A stretch of 64,000 nt of DNA from Candidatus Roseilinea sp. (GCA_025998955.1 AP024676.1:868001-932000), one strand, 5' to 3'. Positions 1 through 8,595 are shown, counted from the stretch's first letter. The notes: generated by a model not told the origin, from the sequence alone. A program made the numbers and translations.

Positions 1-208
1 CCAAGATGCGCCCCTCGAGAAAGCCTTGCTCCTCTTTGGCTGCCGCGTAGTCCGCATTCTCCGACAAGTCGCCCTGCTGGATCGCGAAACGCAGACGCTC
101 TGCCAGCTCAGGGCGCTTCACATCGCGCAAGTAGGCCAACTCGTCGCGCAGCTTTTGCGCGCCTTCAGGAGTGAGATAGGTCTTGCTCGAATCGTGCGGG
201 CTGGACAT
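1..208 (-). CDS. greA: Transcription elongation factor GreA, N-terminal part
   Basis: Reverse-strand reading from an ATG at 206-208 gives the first 69 residues of a GreA-type transcript cleavage factor; the rest lies beyond the left edge. Landmarks are the start of the N-terminal coiled coil (TPEGAQKLRDELAYLR, about residues 13-28), the RPELAERL segment and the conserved GDLSENADYAAAKEEQ near the acidic tip that enters the RNA polymerase secondary channel. The family rescues backtracked polymerase by stimulating RNA cleavage. It is transcribed away from the neighbouring reductase, with an intergenic repeat between them. Identification is secure from the motif run, but the C-terminal domain cannot be checked. 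Confidence 0.93.
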   Translation of the reverse strand, partial: MSSPHDSSKTYLTPEGAQKLRDELAYLRDVKRPELAERLRFAIQQGDLSENADYAAAKEEQGFLEGRIL

Positions 209-250
209 GGCCGAAATTTTACCCGACCGAGGCCGGGCGCAGACGTATTC

Positions 251-348
251 GCTAGGGCGCGCTCTGCTCCATTCACGGGTATATCTAGGCGCGGCACGGA
301 GTCCGCGCCCTGCCATGCAAATTTTGCCTCCTCTGCACGAATGCACCC
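251..348 (+). repeat. Dispersed intergenic repeat, copy 1
   Basis: About 98 bp, starting GCTAGGGCGCGCTCTG and ending CACGAATGCACCC. It matches 58566-58661 along its whole length with roughly 85% identity by eye. An inverted, longer and more diverged relative lies at 7030-7152. It fills the space between greA and the divergent reductase and ends about 20 bases before that start codon. It has no long reading frame of its own and shows no terminal transposon-like ends. It could be a small non-autonomous element or a regulatory or structured RNA element. Confidence 0.7.
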
Positions 349-369
349 ACGTGGTGCACAATCTGCACA

Positions 370-1101
370 ATGGAAATCGCAGGATCAGTCGTCCTCATCA
401 CCGGCGCCGCACAGCGTGTCGGACGTGCCTTGGCGCTCGACCTGGCCGAGCGTGGTGCGCATATCGCGTTCAGCTACTACCTGGAAAGTGAGCCGTGGCG
501 CGACACGGCAGAGGCGATTGAGCGCCTGGGCGTGCGCAGCTTAGCCATGCGGGCCGATGTAACCCAGGCCGGCGACGTGCGCGCGTTGGCGCAAGCCGTG
601 CTACAGCACTTCGGGCGTGTAGATGTCCTCATCAACAATGCGTCCATCTGGCTGAAGAAACCGGCGCTCGAGATCAGCGAGGCAGAGTGGGACGCGGAGA
701 TGAACCTGAACGTCAAAGCGCCGTTCATGATGGCGCAAGCCATCGCGCCGCACATGATCGCACGAGGTTGCGGCCTAATCATCAACATCACCGACCTATC
801 GGCATTCCAGACCTGGCCGGGCTATGCTCATCACTCGGCCAGCAAGGCCGCGCTGGTAGCGCTCACAAAGGTGTTGGCGCTGGAGTGGGCGCCGCAGGTG
901 CGCGTGAACGCCATCGCGCCCGGCACCGTCCTGCTGCCGGACGACGCCGACGACGCCAAACGGCAGTGGGCAATTGAAAAGTCCGCCCTCAAACGCATCG
1001 GCTCGCCGGAGGATGTCGCACGCACGGTGCGTTACCTGATCGAAGAGGATTTCGCCACCGGCGCGGTGTATTTCGTGGATGGCGGGCGGTCGCTGGTCTA
1101 A
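370..1101 (+). CDS. SDR-family oxidoreductase, pteridine-reductase-like, with His at the catalytic Tyr position
   Basis: This 243-residue short-chain dehydrogenase/reductase has the nucleotide-binding motif TGAAQRVGRAL (residues 11-21), the NNAS motif and the strand NITDLS before the active site. It ends with the family-typical GAVYFVDGGRSL. The overall pattern is closest to pteridine/dihydromonapterin (FolM-like) and 3-oxoacyl reductases. The YxxxK catalytic signature reads HSASK (His155, Lys159), so the usual Tyr is missing; a Tyr sits three residues earlier at 152. No clear ribosome binding site precedes the ATG at 370. Its 3' end overlaps the convergent glycosyltransferase gene by four bases. 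The substrate cannot be assigned. Confidence 0.88.
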   Translation: MEIAGSVVLITGAAQRVGRALALDLAERGAHIAFSYYLESEPWRDTAEAIERLGVRSLAMRADVTQAGDVRALAQAVLQHFGRVDVLINNASIWLKKPALEISEAEWDAEMNLNVKAPFMMAQAIAPHMIARGCGLIINITDLSAFQTWPGYAHHSASKAALVALTKVLALEWAPQVRVNAIAPGTVLLPDDADDAKRQWAIEKSALKRIGSPEDVARTVRYLIEEDFATGAVYFVDGGRSLV

Positions 1102-1877
1102 GCGCCTCGCCCATCCTGCTCCCGCCACATGCGCGCCAGCCGACGGTACATGTCGAAGTTGTAATACGCCATCAGCGCGCTCAGGCGCAGACCATGCCAG
1201 CCATCGCGATAGCCGCGCAAAGTGAAGAACCGCCGACGAAACTCGCGCAGCGGCTGCAGCACAAAGTTGCGCCGCTTGGGTCGAATGCCCTGCTTGAACA
1301 GGATGCCGGCGTCGTATTCGGCATACTTGCGTTGTTTGATGTGGAATTGCGCGACGGTGTCGTAGTTGTAATGGATCAACGCGGTGCGTAGGTAGCCCAT
1401 GGGGCCGTCATGCTGCGCCACCTCATGCACCTCGCGGCGCGGGTCGAAGCAAGCGCGACCGACGCGAAACAACCGCGCCTGGTGATCGGGGTGCCAGCCG
1501 GCGCCCAGCGTGAGCCGGCCGAACAGATAGTTCTGCCGGGGCACGGCGTACACATCGCACCGCGGCGCAGCAATCACCGCGCGAATTTCTTCGCCCAGTG
1601 CCTGCGGACAGCGCTCGTCCGCATCTATGAAGAACACCCATTCGCTCTCGACCGAGTCTAGCGCAGCGTTGCGCTGTTGCGCGTAGTTCTCGAAGGGATG
1701 TCGAATCACTTGCGCGCCGGCCTGCTCAGCGAGCGCCACGGTAGCATCAGTGCTGAAAGAGTCGAACACGACGCGCGCGTCTGCCCAAGCCAGTGTCTCT
1801 AAACATGCGCGAATGTGCCGCTCCTCGTTCAACGTGAGTATGACAGCACTGACGCGAGGCGACGAAGCAGCGCTCAT
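1098..1877 (-). CDS. Glycosyltransferase family 2
   Basis: A 259-residue GT-A-fold enzyme of the GT2 family. It opens with SAVILTLNEERHI (nucleotide-sugar fold start), then DSFSTDAT and FFIDADERC, whose D85-A86-D87 is the metal-binding DxD. YNYDTVAQFHIKQRKYA in the second half is typical of the WaaE/LpcC-like subgroup that adds sugars to lipid-linked or surface polysaccharides. The C-terminus is rich in Arg and aromatic residues and probably contacts the membrane; no clear transmembrane helix is present. It starts at ATG 1877 and converges on the upstream reductase with a four-base overlap. Donor and acceptor are unknown. Confidence 0.9.
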   Translation of the reverse strand: MSAASSPRVSAVILTLNEERHIRACLETLAWADARVVFDSFSTDATVALAEQAGAQVIRHPFENYAQQRNAALDSVESEWVFFIDADERCPQALGEEIRAVIAAPRCDVYAVPRQNYLFGRLTLGAGWHPDHQARLFRVGRACFDPRREVHEVAQHDGPMGYLRTALIHYNYDTVAQFHIKQRKYAEYDAGILFKQGIRPKRRNFVLQPLREFRRRFFTLRGYRDGWHGLRLSALMAYYNFDMYRRLARMWREQDGRGA

Positions 1878-1925
1878 CTTCGCATCAGTGTAGCATGGTC
1901 GCTGCGTGCTATACTTCCCCTACGC

Positions 1926-1997
1926 GGCGACGTGGCCAAGTGGTAAGGCAAGGGTCTGCAAAACCCTGATGCGTGGGTTCGATTCCCACCGTCGCCT
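1926..1997 (+). tRNA. tRNA-Cys (anticodon GCA)
   Basis: A full cloverleaf can be folded. The acceptor stem GGCGACG (1926-1932) pairs with CGTCGCC (1990-1996). The anticodon arm AGGGT-CTGCAAA-ACCCT has GCA at positions 34-36, and the T arm is GTGGG-TTCGATT-CCCAC. The unpaired base 73 is T, the discriminator expected for cysteine tRNA. CCA is not encoded. A TATACT hexamer at 1910-1915 is a plausible -10 box, but no good -35 is visible. A strong terminator follows at 2014-2050, so this is a single-gene unit. Confidence 0.96.
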
Positions 1998-2013
1998 CTC
2001 TCGAAAACGAACT

Positions 2014-2050
2014 CAGGGGCTGCTCGATGAGAGCAGCCCCTGCGCTTTTC
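2014..2050 (+). terminator. Intrinsic terminator after tRNA-Cys
   Basis: CAGGGGCTGCTC (2014-2025) pairs perfectly with GAGCAGCCCCTG (2031-2042) around a five-base loop. GCGC and a TTTT run at 2046-2049 follow. It ends the tRNA transcript about 17 bases past the acceptor stem. Confidence 0.85.
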
Positions 2051-2097
2051 TACCGGGCCGCGCCAGCGGCTCAGCAGAAGCCATGGCAAACGATCAG

Positions 2098-5000
2098 TCA
2101 GTTCGACCGGATGATCTGGAACTCCTTGCCGGGCGGCGCGTCACGGTAAATCAGCAACAGGCCGTTGGTCTGCGAAGGCGGCTCGGTCCAGATGTCGTTC
2201 ATACCGGCCATGAGCGTCGCCGAACCGTTGGCAGGCACGGTCAGCGCGCTTGCATCCGGATAGACAGGCAAGGTGTCCAGCTGCACGGTTTGCTGATGGA
2301 TGGCATCCGTCAAATTGCCCGTGAAGTAGTTATCGTAGGCATACACATAGAAGCTGAACATCTTGTCGAACGACAGCCCCATGTCGCCCAACAGCGCGGT
2401 GAAGATCATGTTGCCGGAGTTCAGGTCGGCATCGCAGAAGAAGCGCGTCACCTGCTGGAACGTGTCGAGGTTGAGCAAGTTCACCACGCACTGGCCGGTA
2501 GCCGCGAATCCACCGAGTTCCGAGTTGTAGAGCACATACTCGAACTCGCCGAAGCCTTCCGTGTCGTCGTAGACACGATCTACGTCAATGTAGATGTCGA
2601 ACTCGGCCGGATAGTTCGGATGCGCGCGATTGCCGAAGGTGGCAATGGCGAACTGCACCGCCTGTAGCGGGCCTGCCGCAGAGCTGACCAGCGCCGGTCG
2701 CACACCGGTTGCAGCCAGGTCAATCAACGTGTAGTTGTAACCCGGGCCTGGCAGAGCGCCGCGGGCGATGCGCGGGCTGACGCCGGTGAGCGAGAACACA
2801 TCCACCTCGGCGTTGTTCACTGCGCTGTTGCTCAGCGTGAGGGTGTTGTTGTTCGGGAAGCGCAGCCGATTCGGCGTCGCCTGCACCTCGGCCGCCTTGC
2901 GCGGCAGGATGTGCCAGGGGAGATGGATTGTGTCCGTAGCGTCGCTGATGGTCAGGTAGCCGTCGAACTCGACCGTCTGCAGCAGTGCGCCGGTGCCGCT
3001 GTTGGCGCCGCCGAAGAACGTCCACGGCCAAGTCGGCAGCTTGCTGCTATCCACCGTGAGTTCGAGCACGAACGAGCGCGTGCTGTTGGCCGGCACGCGG
3101 ATCGTGGCCGGCGCCGAAGGCGTCACCGCGCCGCTGGCTGCATCATTCGCATAGCGGAACGACGGCGTGATGGTGTAGGTGCGCGCATGGTCGCTGTAGT
3201 TGCGCACCATGATGCGCCGGCGGAACGTGCTCGTCCCGGTGACTGCGCGATATCCGAACGAGATGGCCGGGTTGTCGTCGCTGGCCGACCAGGCCGCCGT
3301 CTTCGTCGCCACCGCGCGGTTCACGCGCACCTCGCCACCGCCGATGCGGGTGATCGGCGCGAGCACACCGGGCTGCGTGGCCGGGTTGATCAGGACGTTG
3401 GCGTCGGCCGTGTTGACCAGGACGGCCTTCACGTCGCGCGGCGCGTAATCCGGATGCGCCTGCAGGACGAGCGCTGCCGAGCCGGCGACCATCGGCGCCG
3501 AGCCGGAGGTGCCGCCGAATGCCTCGACCCCCGTGCCGCTGCCGGCGATGGCCGAGACGGACGCACCGGGCGCGCCGATCTCCGGCTTGATCGCGTTGTA
3601 GCTGTAGCTCGGGCCGCGTGAGGACGAAGCCACCATGCTGCCGACCAGTGGGATGAACACCGCATCCGACACCGAAACGTTTACGACGTTGCCGGCGGCG
3701 AGCGCACCGCGGATGGTATTCCCATCCTGCAACGTGATGATGAGCGTCGGCACCATCGGCAGGTCGCCACCGCCGAACGAGAAGCTCGGCGGGTCGCCCG
3801 CGACGTTGTTCTGAATCAGCACGGCGATGGCGCCCGCTTTGGTTGCTCGATCCACCTTCAGGCTGACGGCGCAAGCGCCGCGCAGGATGAGCGCCACCTT
3901 GCCTGCGGGGTTGGCCAGATAAGGATCTTCTGGGTTGGCACCGGTGATCGAGCCGGCCGGGCAACCCCGGCCGACGTAGACCACGTCACCGGTGAAGCCG
4001 CTGCCGATCGGCGCCCACTCCACCGTGTTGGTATTGCGGACGATGCCGGCGATGCTGGCCGGCGAGTTGATCACCAGCGGGAAGGTCTTAGCGCTGGGCA
4101 CGGCCGTTTGTGCTACGCCGATAACCTCAGGTTGCGTAGACGGCGAACCGGTGATGTAGGGGCGATCGGCGCTGTTGCCGGCCGAGGCAACCACGACCAC
4201 GCCTAGATGAACGGCGTTGCCAAGCGCGAAGCTCAGATCGTCTTCCTTCTGGCCGTAGCTTGCGCCAAGCGACAGGTTTATCACGTCCACAGCGTCTGAC
4301 AGGTCGCCGTCGCCGTTCGGATCGAGCGCGAACTCGACGCCGTTCAGCAACGCCAGGCCGCTGCACGAACTGGACACGGCGCTGCATACCTTGATCGCGA
4401 CAAGCTTGGCGCCAGGCGCGACGCCCTTGCCGGTAGGCGAGGGATCATCCACGCTCAAGATGGCGCCGAGCGCCGGCGTGCCACCCACCAGACCGACGGC
4501 ATACGCCGTGTAGGTCTTGCCATTGGCGACCGCGACGCCGGGCAGGGAGAGCACGACCGTGCTCGTGCCGGCCAGGCGCACTTCGAGGTCATAGGTTCCG
4601 CCGGGCACTTCGATGTAGTCACCGACCTCACCGAAGGCCACGTTGCCGAATAGCACGGGGCCGCCAGCGACTGCGATGTCCACTGCCGGCGCATTGGGCG
4701 AAGCATGCACAAAGCGCACGCGCGCCTTATCAGCGGTCGGCTTGTTGTTATCGGTGAGCGGCAGCACGCCAAAGCTGTTATCGCCCAGCAAGCCCTTTGC
4801 TACAACCGTCAGGTCAACGCCTTCGGCCAACGGCACATCCGCATCGAACACGACCGGCGTCGTCGCGCCTGCCGGGACGACCTTGATGTTGTAGGTTCCA
4901 GGCGCCAGGCTGGCATAGCCGCTGATCTGCCCAAAGGCCAGGTTGGTGATGGCAGGTGCACCGTTCACTAGAATATCCACCGCCGGCGCATCCGGCGAGG

Positions 5001-5883
5001 CATGCACGACGCGCACACGCGCCATATCGTTGCCGGCGATGATGTCGGCCACGTGCGTGCCGTGCCCCTCGAAGTCAATCGGGTCAGGGTCGGGCGCCAG
5101 GTCCTCGTCGCCGAAGCCGTTCGGGCCGCGCGGCCATACTTCGCCGACGAAGTCGTAGCCCTCGATCACCTTGGACGTGGGGAATAGTCCGTCGCGCGTG
5201 GTGTTGCGGGGGTCGCTCGGACCGGTACCGTAGGCGGCTTCGTAGGCAGCCAGGGTTCCGGCCCCGCCGAGTTTGGCATGCGTGTAGTCAATGCCCGAGT
5301 CGAGCACGGCCACGACCACGCCCGAACCATCGAAGCCGGCATCTTGCACGGCTTTCGCCCCGATATAGGGCACCGTCTCATACAGGTCGAGCTGATAGTT
5401 GATGATCGGCCGGACGCTCACTACGCCAGGGAGGCTGGCGAGTTGTTCGATCTTCGAGGCGTCCACCTTCATCGCTACGGCATTGAGTGAACGCGAAAAA
5501 CGTGCGATCTCACGGGCGCCGAGCGCAGCGGCCTGGCCGACGAACGCGGTCTGCTCAGCCGAGATCGTCGCTAGGTGCGCGCGCTGATCGGCCGGCGTTA
5601 CGCGCGCCGCGCCCATGCGCGACAACTGCTTGAAGCCGGCGCCGTTCTGGATCGCCAGCGGCGCGCTCTTGAGCTGAACGACCACGCTCACCGGGCCTTT
5701 GGCGCGTTTCAGGCTCGGGTCAATGACGCGGCTGGGGGCGGATCCGCCCGCTTCGGTAACAAGTCCTTCGGGGATCAGTAAGCCGGACACGTCTTTCGGC
5801 TGCGGGCCGGTTGTTGCCTGGGCCGGTGCTGTAAGTGAGGCCACCAGCCCAAAGCTGACGAGTGCGAAGAGTAACTTGCGCAT
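2098..5883 (-). CDS. Large secreted S8 subtilase with two DUF4397 domains nested in the catalytic domain
   Basis: A 1261-residue extracellular protease. It has a signal peptide (residues 1-23, ending AQA), an I9-like propeptide (about 62-160) and a subtilisin catalytic domain with Asp195 (AVLDSGIDYTH), His274 (GHGTHVADI), oxyanion Asn570 (ASAGNS) and Ser793 (GGTSGSAPM). Two DUF4397 modules interrupt the catalytic domain between His274 and the next core strand (KGVAPGAKL, about 486): about 288-380 (VRVVHASPDAPAVDILV) and 389-480 (VRFVHASPNAPAVDIAV). A PA-like domain (about 620-740) sits before the Ser motif. The last 400 residues are beta-rich Fn3-like/Ig-like modules. Neighbours do not form an operon with it. 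Function in protein scavenging or adhesion is inferred. Confidence 0.93.
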   Translation of the reverse strand: MRKLLFALVSFGLVASLTAPAQATTGPQPKDVSGLLIPEGLVTEAGGSAPSRVIDPSLKRAKGPVSVVVQLKSAPLAIQNGAGFKQLSRMGAARVTPADQRAHLATISAEQTAFVGQAAALGAREIARFSRSLNAVAMKVDASKIEQLASLPGVVSVRPIINYQLDLYETVPYIGAKAVQDAGFDGSGVVVAVLDSGIDYTHAKLGGAGTLAAYEAAYGTGPSDPRNTTRDGLFPTSKVIEGYDFVGEVWPRGPNGFGDEDLAPDPDPIDFEGHGTHVADIIAGNDMARVRVVHASPDAPAVDILVNGAPAITNLAFGQISGYASLAPGTYNIKVVPAGATTPVVFDADVPLAEGVDLTVVAKGLLGDNSFGVLPLTDNNKPTADKARVRFVHASPNAPAVDIAVAGGPVLFGNVAFGEVGDYIEVPGGTYDLEVRLAGTSTVVLSLPGVAVANGKTYTAYAVGLVGGTPALGAILSVDDPSPTGKGVAPGAKLVAIKVCSAVSSSCSGLALLNGVEFALDPNGDGDLSDAVDVINLSLGASYGQKEDDLSFALGNAVHLGVVVVASAGNSADRPYITGSPSTQPEVIGVAQTAVPSAKTFPLVINSPASIAGIVRNTNTVEWAPIGSGFTGDVVYVGRGCPAGSITGANPEDPYLANPAGKVALILRGACAVSLKVDRATKAGAIAVLIQNNVAGDPPSFSFGGGDLPMVPTLIITLQDGNTIRGALAAGNVVNVSVSDAVFIPLVGSMVASSSRGPSYSYNAIKPEIGAPGASVSAIAGSGTGVEAFGGTSGSAPMVAGSAALVLQAHPDYAPRDVKAVLVNTADANVLINPATQPGVLAPITRIGGGEVRVNRAVATKTAAWSASDDNPAISFGYRAVTGTSTFRRRIMVRNYSDHARTYTITPSFRYANDAASGAVTPSAPATIRVPANSTRSFVLELTVDSSKLPTWPWTFFGGANSGTGALLQTVEFDGYLTISDATDTIHLPWHILPRKAAEVQATPNRLRFPNNNTLTLSNSAVNNAEVDVFSLTGVSPRIARGALPGPGYNYTLIDLAATGVRPALVSSAAGPLQAVQFAIATFGNRAHPNYPAEFDIYIDVDRVYDDTEGFGEFEYVLYNSELGGFAATGQCVVNLLNLDTFQQVTRFFCDADLNSGNMIFTALLGDMGLSFDKMFSFYVYAYDNYFTGNLTDAIHQQTVQLDTLPVYPDASALTVPANGSATLMAGMNDIWTEPPSQTNGLLLIYRDAPPGKEFQIIRSN

Positions 5884-6108
5884 CTTGTCTCCTTCACTGA
5901 GTGTGTGTTGTGTGCACTACAGGTTTTGAACCCACACACGCATCAAGGTCATCCTCCACGCGGTTGGGTCACACTCGCGACGAACTTAGAAACGGTAAAG
6001 GAATCAAACAGTAAGCTATCACGCCATGGGTCTCCCTCCTCGCTCAGCAGACCAATTCCACGCTAATTGTTGCGATAGTTTAATACCAAAGTCAACGAAT
6101 GGCAATAT

Positions 6109-6813
6109 TCATTGCGCATACAAAATCCGCCCGCAATTGGAACAAATCACCGGCGCAGCACCGGTGCGGGCCTGCTGGACGAGCTGAGAGGAAGCGACCT
6201 CCCCGCACTGGCTGCATGCACCTGACTTGATGAGCGCGACGGCCACGCCGTTGGGCTTTTTGGCGCGAATGGCCGAATACAAGTCTAGGTCTTTGACAGG
6301 GATGCCGCTGCACAGCGCCTCGCGCTGCTCCAAGTCGCCTTCGACTGCGGCCTGGAGTTTGTCGCGCTCGGCACGCAGGTGTGCGCTATCGTCCGCAAAG
6401 TTGCGCTCGGCTTGGGCCAGCGCCTGTCGGCAGCGCAGCTCGTCGGCACGAAGTTGCTCTACTTGCTCCATCGCTGCCAAGAGCTGGTCATCCAGCGCCA
6501 CGCGCCGCCGCCGCAACGCGTCGAGTTCCTGCTGCAGGTCGAGCATCTCTTTGGGATTGCGAATCGCGCCGGAGTACAGCCGTTGCTCCTCACTGGTGAT
6601 CTTGTCGTCGAGGGCTTGGGCATCCAGCTCGAGCGATTTGAGCTCGGCCGACGCGAGTCGCAGTGCCTTCTCGGCTTTGGCTGCTTCGGCGCGCGTGTGC
6701 TCCAGGGCAGAGCTGCCGGCAAGCGACGCCTCGATTTCGCGCAGGCGCTTGCGCGCGCGGTCGAGTTCGAGATCGAGCAATTGCAAACGGTAGAGGGATT
6801 CCGCACGCGACAT
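6109..6813 (-). CDS. COG1579-type coiled-coil zinc ribbon protein
   Basis: A 234-residue protein. Residues about 1-175 form a long charged antiparallel coiled coil (LYRLQLLDLELDRARKRL and many Leu/Glu/Arg heptads). A C-terminal C4 zinc ribbon follows: CSQCGE then, after about 19 residues, CSNCGRILY. This is the C4-type zinc ribbon (COG1579) family; proposed roles include nucleic-acid handling and ribosome-associated functions, none certain here. ATG 6813 is preferred over a TTG two codons upstream. A TATACT-like -10 lies on the reverse strand just upstream (6823-6828), back to back with a TATAAT on the forward strand for the small gene at 6866. Confidence 0.88.
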   Translation of the reverse strand: MSRAESLYRLQLLDLELDRARKRLREIEASLAGSSALEHTRAEAAKAEKALRLASAELKSLELDAQALDDKITSEEQRLYSGAIRNPKEMLDLQQELDALRRRRVALDDQLLAAMEQVEQLRADELRCRQALAQAERNFADDSAHLRAERDKLQAAVEGDLEQREALCSGIPVKDLDLYSAIRAKKPNGVAVALIKSGACSQCGEVASSQLVQQARTGAAPVICSNCGRILYAQ

Positions 6814-6865
6814 ACGCAATCAGTATAGGCGAGGTCTATAATCGCGCACGAGGTATCGAATCGTT

Positions 6866-7012
6866 ATGAGACCCCCCAGCGGAGAGGGCGGGCGCGGCAG
6901 CCTAATAGATTTTGCCCTCATCTTGATTTTGTTCTCGATCGTGCTCGTTGTGATCGTCGTGCTGCTCGGGCCGGCCATCACCGACTTTTTGAGCCGGCTG
7001 GTCACTCGTTGA
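6866..7012 (+). CDS. Small Flp/pilin-like single-pass membrane protein, 48 residues
   Basis: A short ORF encodes 48 residues: a polar Gly/Arg-rich start (MRPPSGEGGRGS), then LIDFALILILFSIVLVVIVV as one hydrophobic helix, then LLGPAITDFLSRLVTR. The layout (short leader, Leu/Ile/Val helix, GP, short amphipathic tail) resembles Flp-type minipilins and other small Chloroflexota membrane peptides, but no Flp processing site with a convincing Gly-x-x-E/F motif can be fixed. A consensus TATAAT is at 6837-6842, about 24 bases before the ATG. No secretion-machinery genes are nearby. The coding call rests on the clean helix and promoter; the function is unknown. Confidence 0.6.
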   Translation: MRPPSGEGGRGSLIDFALILILFSIVLVVIVVLLGPAITDFLSRLVTR

Positions 7013-7029
7013 CCGACCGACAGGCGACA

Positions 7030-7152
7030 GGGTGCATTCGCGTATGGGGCGAAAGCGCCGCGTGGTAGGGTGCGCTTCCGTTCCGCGCCTACGGTGTAGT
7101 GGCAACGACGCGCTGTGAACTTGTGCTTCGCACGGGTAGAGCGTGCCCTACC
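7030..7152 (-). repeat. Dispersed intergenic repeat, copy 3 (inverted, diverged)
   Basis: Read on the reverse strand this begins GGTAGGGCACGCTCTACCC, contains TAGGCGCGGAACGG, and ends CGCGAATGCACCC. These blocks appear in the same order as in copies 1 (251-348) and 2 (58566-58661), with about 25 extra bases in the middle. It occupies the gap between the small membrane peptide gene and the comF-like gene. The relationship is judged by eye. Confidence 0.55.
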
Positions 7153-7241
7153 AAACGCCTGCGCTTTCCCCCGGTTGACCAATGCACCCCCCCACCGTAT
7201 TCCTATTTGCTTCTTAGGCGAGTCGTGTTTACTATGGGTAT

Positions 7242-7934
7242 ATGTCGCGCATGAGCGCCCCAGCTGCGGCGATTGCGCACACCCGACGCGCATTCGTGTT
7301 TCTGCTCGACTTGTTGTATCCCCCGCACTGCGGCGGGTGCGATAGATATGGCGAGGGCTGGTGGTGCACCGTGTGCAACGACCGGACGCAGTGGCTGGGC
7401 GTGTGCGAAAGCCGAACTACGCTCGTGCTTCCGTCGGGCGAATTGCTGACGGTGATCTCGGCGGCGAAATTTGCCCCGCCGCTGCGCGAAGGCATCCACC
7501 GCTTCAAATACGAAGGCTGGCCCCAACTGGCTGAGGCGTTCGCCGCCCACATGAGCGCCATCTGGCAAGCCCACGACCTGTCGGCGAACGATTTGATCGT
7601 CCCTGTGCCACTGCACGCCGCCCGGCTGCGAGAGCGCGGCTTCAATCAGAGCCTGCTGCTGGCGCGCCACGTGAGCACAGCAACGGGGATGCCACTCCAG
7701 ACAAACGCGCTGCGGCGCGTCCGGCCGACCCAGCAGCAGGCGCACCTGGACGCGGCAGCGCGCAGGGAGAACGTGCGCAATGCCTTTGCCGCCCTGCCCG
7801 AGCTTATCGAAGGCAGAGCGATCGTGTTGGTGGATGACGTCTTCACCACCGGCGCAACGTTAATGGAATGTACGAACGTCCTGAATCGGGCCGGCGCGCG
7901 GTGCGTGACCGCCCTCACGCTCGCCCGCGCATGA
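7242..7934 (+). CDS. comF: ComF family phosphoribosyltransferase-like protein
   Basis: This 230-residue protein carries an N-terminal zinc-finger region (PPHCGGC ... CTVCNDR, about residues 27-50) and a C-terminal type I phosphoribosyltransferase domain. The signature IVLVDDVFTTGATL is at about 190-203 and VPVPLHAARLRERGFNQS at about 122-139. This is the standard ComF/GntX layout and length. ComF proteins support natural DNA uptake or recombination in competent bacteria; the role here is inferred only from family. It starts at ATG 7242 (a second ATG is three codons later). It lies 63 bases upstream of hpf in the same direction, so the two may be co-transcribed. Confidence 0.9.
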   Translation: MSRMSAPAAAIAHTRRAFVFLLDLLYPPHCGGCDRYGEGWWCTVCNDRTQWLGVCESRTTLVLPSGELLTVISAAKFAPPLREGIHRFKYEGWPQLAEAFAAHMSAIWQAHDLSANDLIVPVPLHAARLRERGFNQSLLLARHVSTATGMPLQTNALRRVRPTQQQAHLDAAARRENVRNAFAALPELIEGRAIVLVDDVFTTGATLMECTNVLNRAGARCVTALTLARA

Positions 7935-7997
7935 ACCCGAAGATCGTTCACAGGCGCGTTCGTTGGATTCGACGAATTGAACAGTGGAGGAAGCGCA

Positions 7998-8573
7998 ATG
8001 CAAGTTTCAGTTCAAGGCCACAACATGAACGTCAGCCAACGCCTCGATAAATACGTCCGAAACAAGACCGAGCGGCTACAGCGGTATCTGCCCGGTGTCG
8101 AGGACGTGCGCGTGGAGTTCACGCGGCAGAGCACGAAGAGCGACGTGCCCAAGTCCGTCGAATTGACCGTGCGGCGGCGTGGCACGCTCCTGCGCGTCGA
8201 AGAACAAGACCCCGACCCTTTCAAGGCTTTCGATTTTGCGCTGGAGAAGATGTATCAACGTATCGCGCGCTATAAAGGCCGCCGCATAGACCGCAAGCGC
8301 AGCGGTGCAGCTGCCCTGACGACCGAGGACGAAGAATTGCTCATGGCCGAGGCGTTGCCGATCGAAGAGGAAGTCCCGCCGGCAGCGCCTCCGCCAAAAT
8401 TGGTGCGCGTCAAGACCTTCCAGATCGTACCGATGAGCGTGGAAGAAGCCATCGAGCAGATGGAGTTGCTCGGCCATGACTTCTTCGTGTTCGTGCACTC
8501 TGACGATGGCAGAGTCAAGGTGGTCTATCGCCGCAAAGGCGGCGACTACGGCCTGTTGCAGCCGGAGAAATAG
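7998..8573 (+). CDS. hpf: Ribosome hibernation promoting factor, long form
   Basis: 191 residues. The N-terminal RaiA/HPF domain (about 1-100) has the QVSVQGHNMNVSQRLDKYV start and a basic patch ARYKGRRIDRKR. A Pro/Glu linker follows, then a C-terminal domain (about 133-191, LVRVKTFQIVPMSVEEAIEQ ... GHDFFVFV) that in long HPFs drives 100S ribosome dimerisation. ATG 7998 is chosen because GGAGG at 7986-7990 is seven bases upstream; an in-frame earlier start would add MNSGGSA and lacks such a site. The expected role is to inactivate and protect ribosomes in stationary phase or starvation. Confidence 0.95.
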   Translation: MQVSVQGHNMNVSQRLDKYVRNKTERLQRYLPGVEDVRVEFTRQSTKSDVPKSVELTVRRRGTLLRVEEQDPDPFKAFDFALEKMYQRIARYKGRRIDRKRSGAAALTTEDEELLMAEALPIEEEVPPAAPPPKLVRVKTFQIVPMSVEEAIEQMELLGHDFFVFVHSDDGRVKVVYRRKGGDYGLLQPEK

Positions 8574-8595
8574 CCAAATCGAGAATGTGATGCGT

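Noticed and set aside
1906-2667. Long forward reading frame opposite the S8 protease and across tRNA-Cys
   Set aside because: It covers a tRNA and terminator and is the complement of a signal-peptide protease with intact motifs; its residues show no family pattern.
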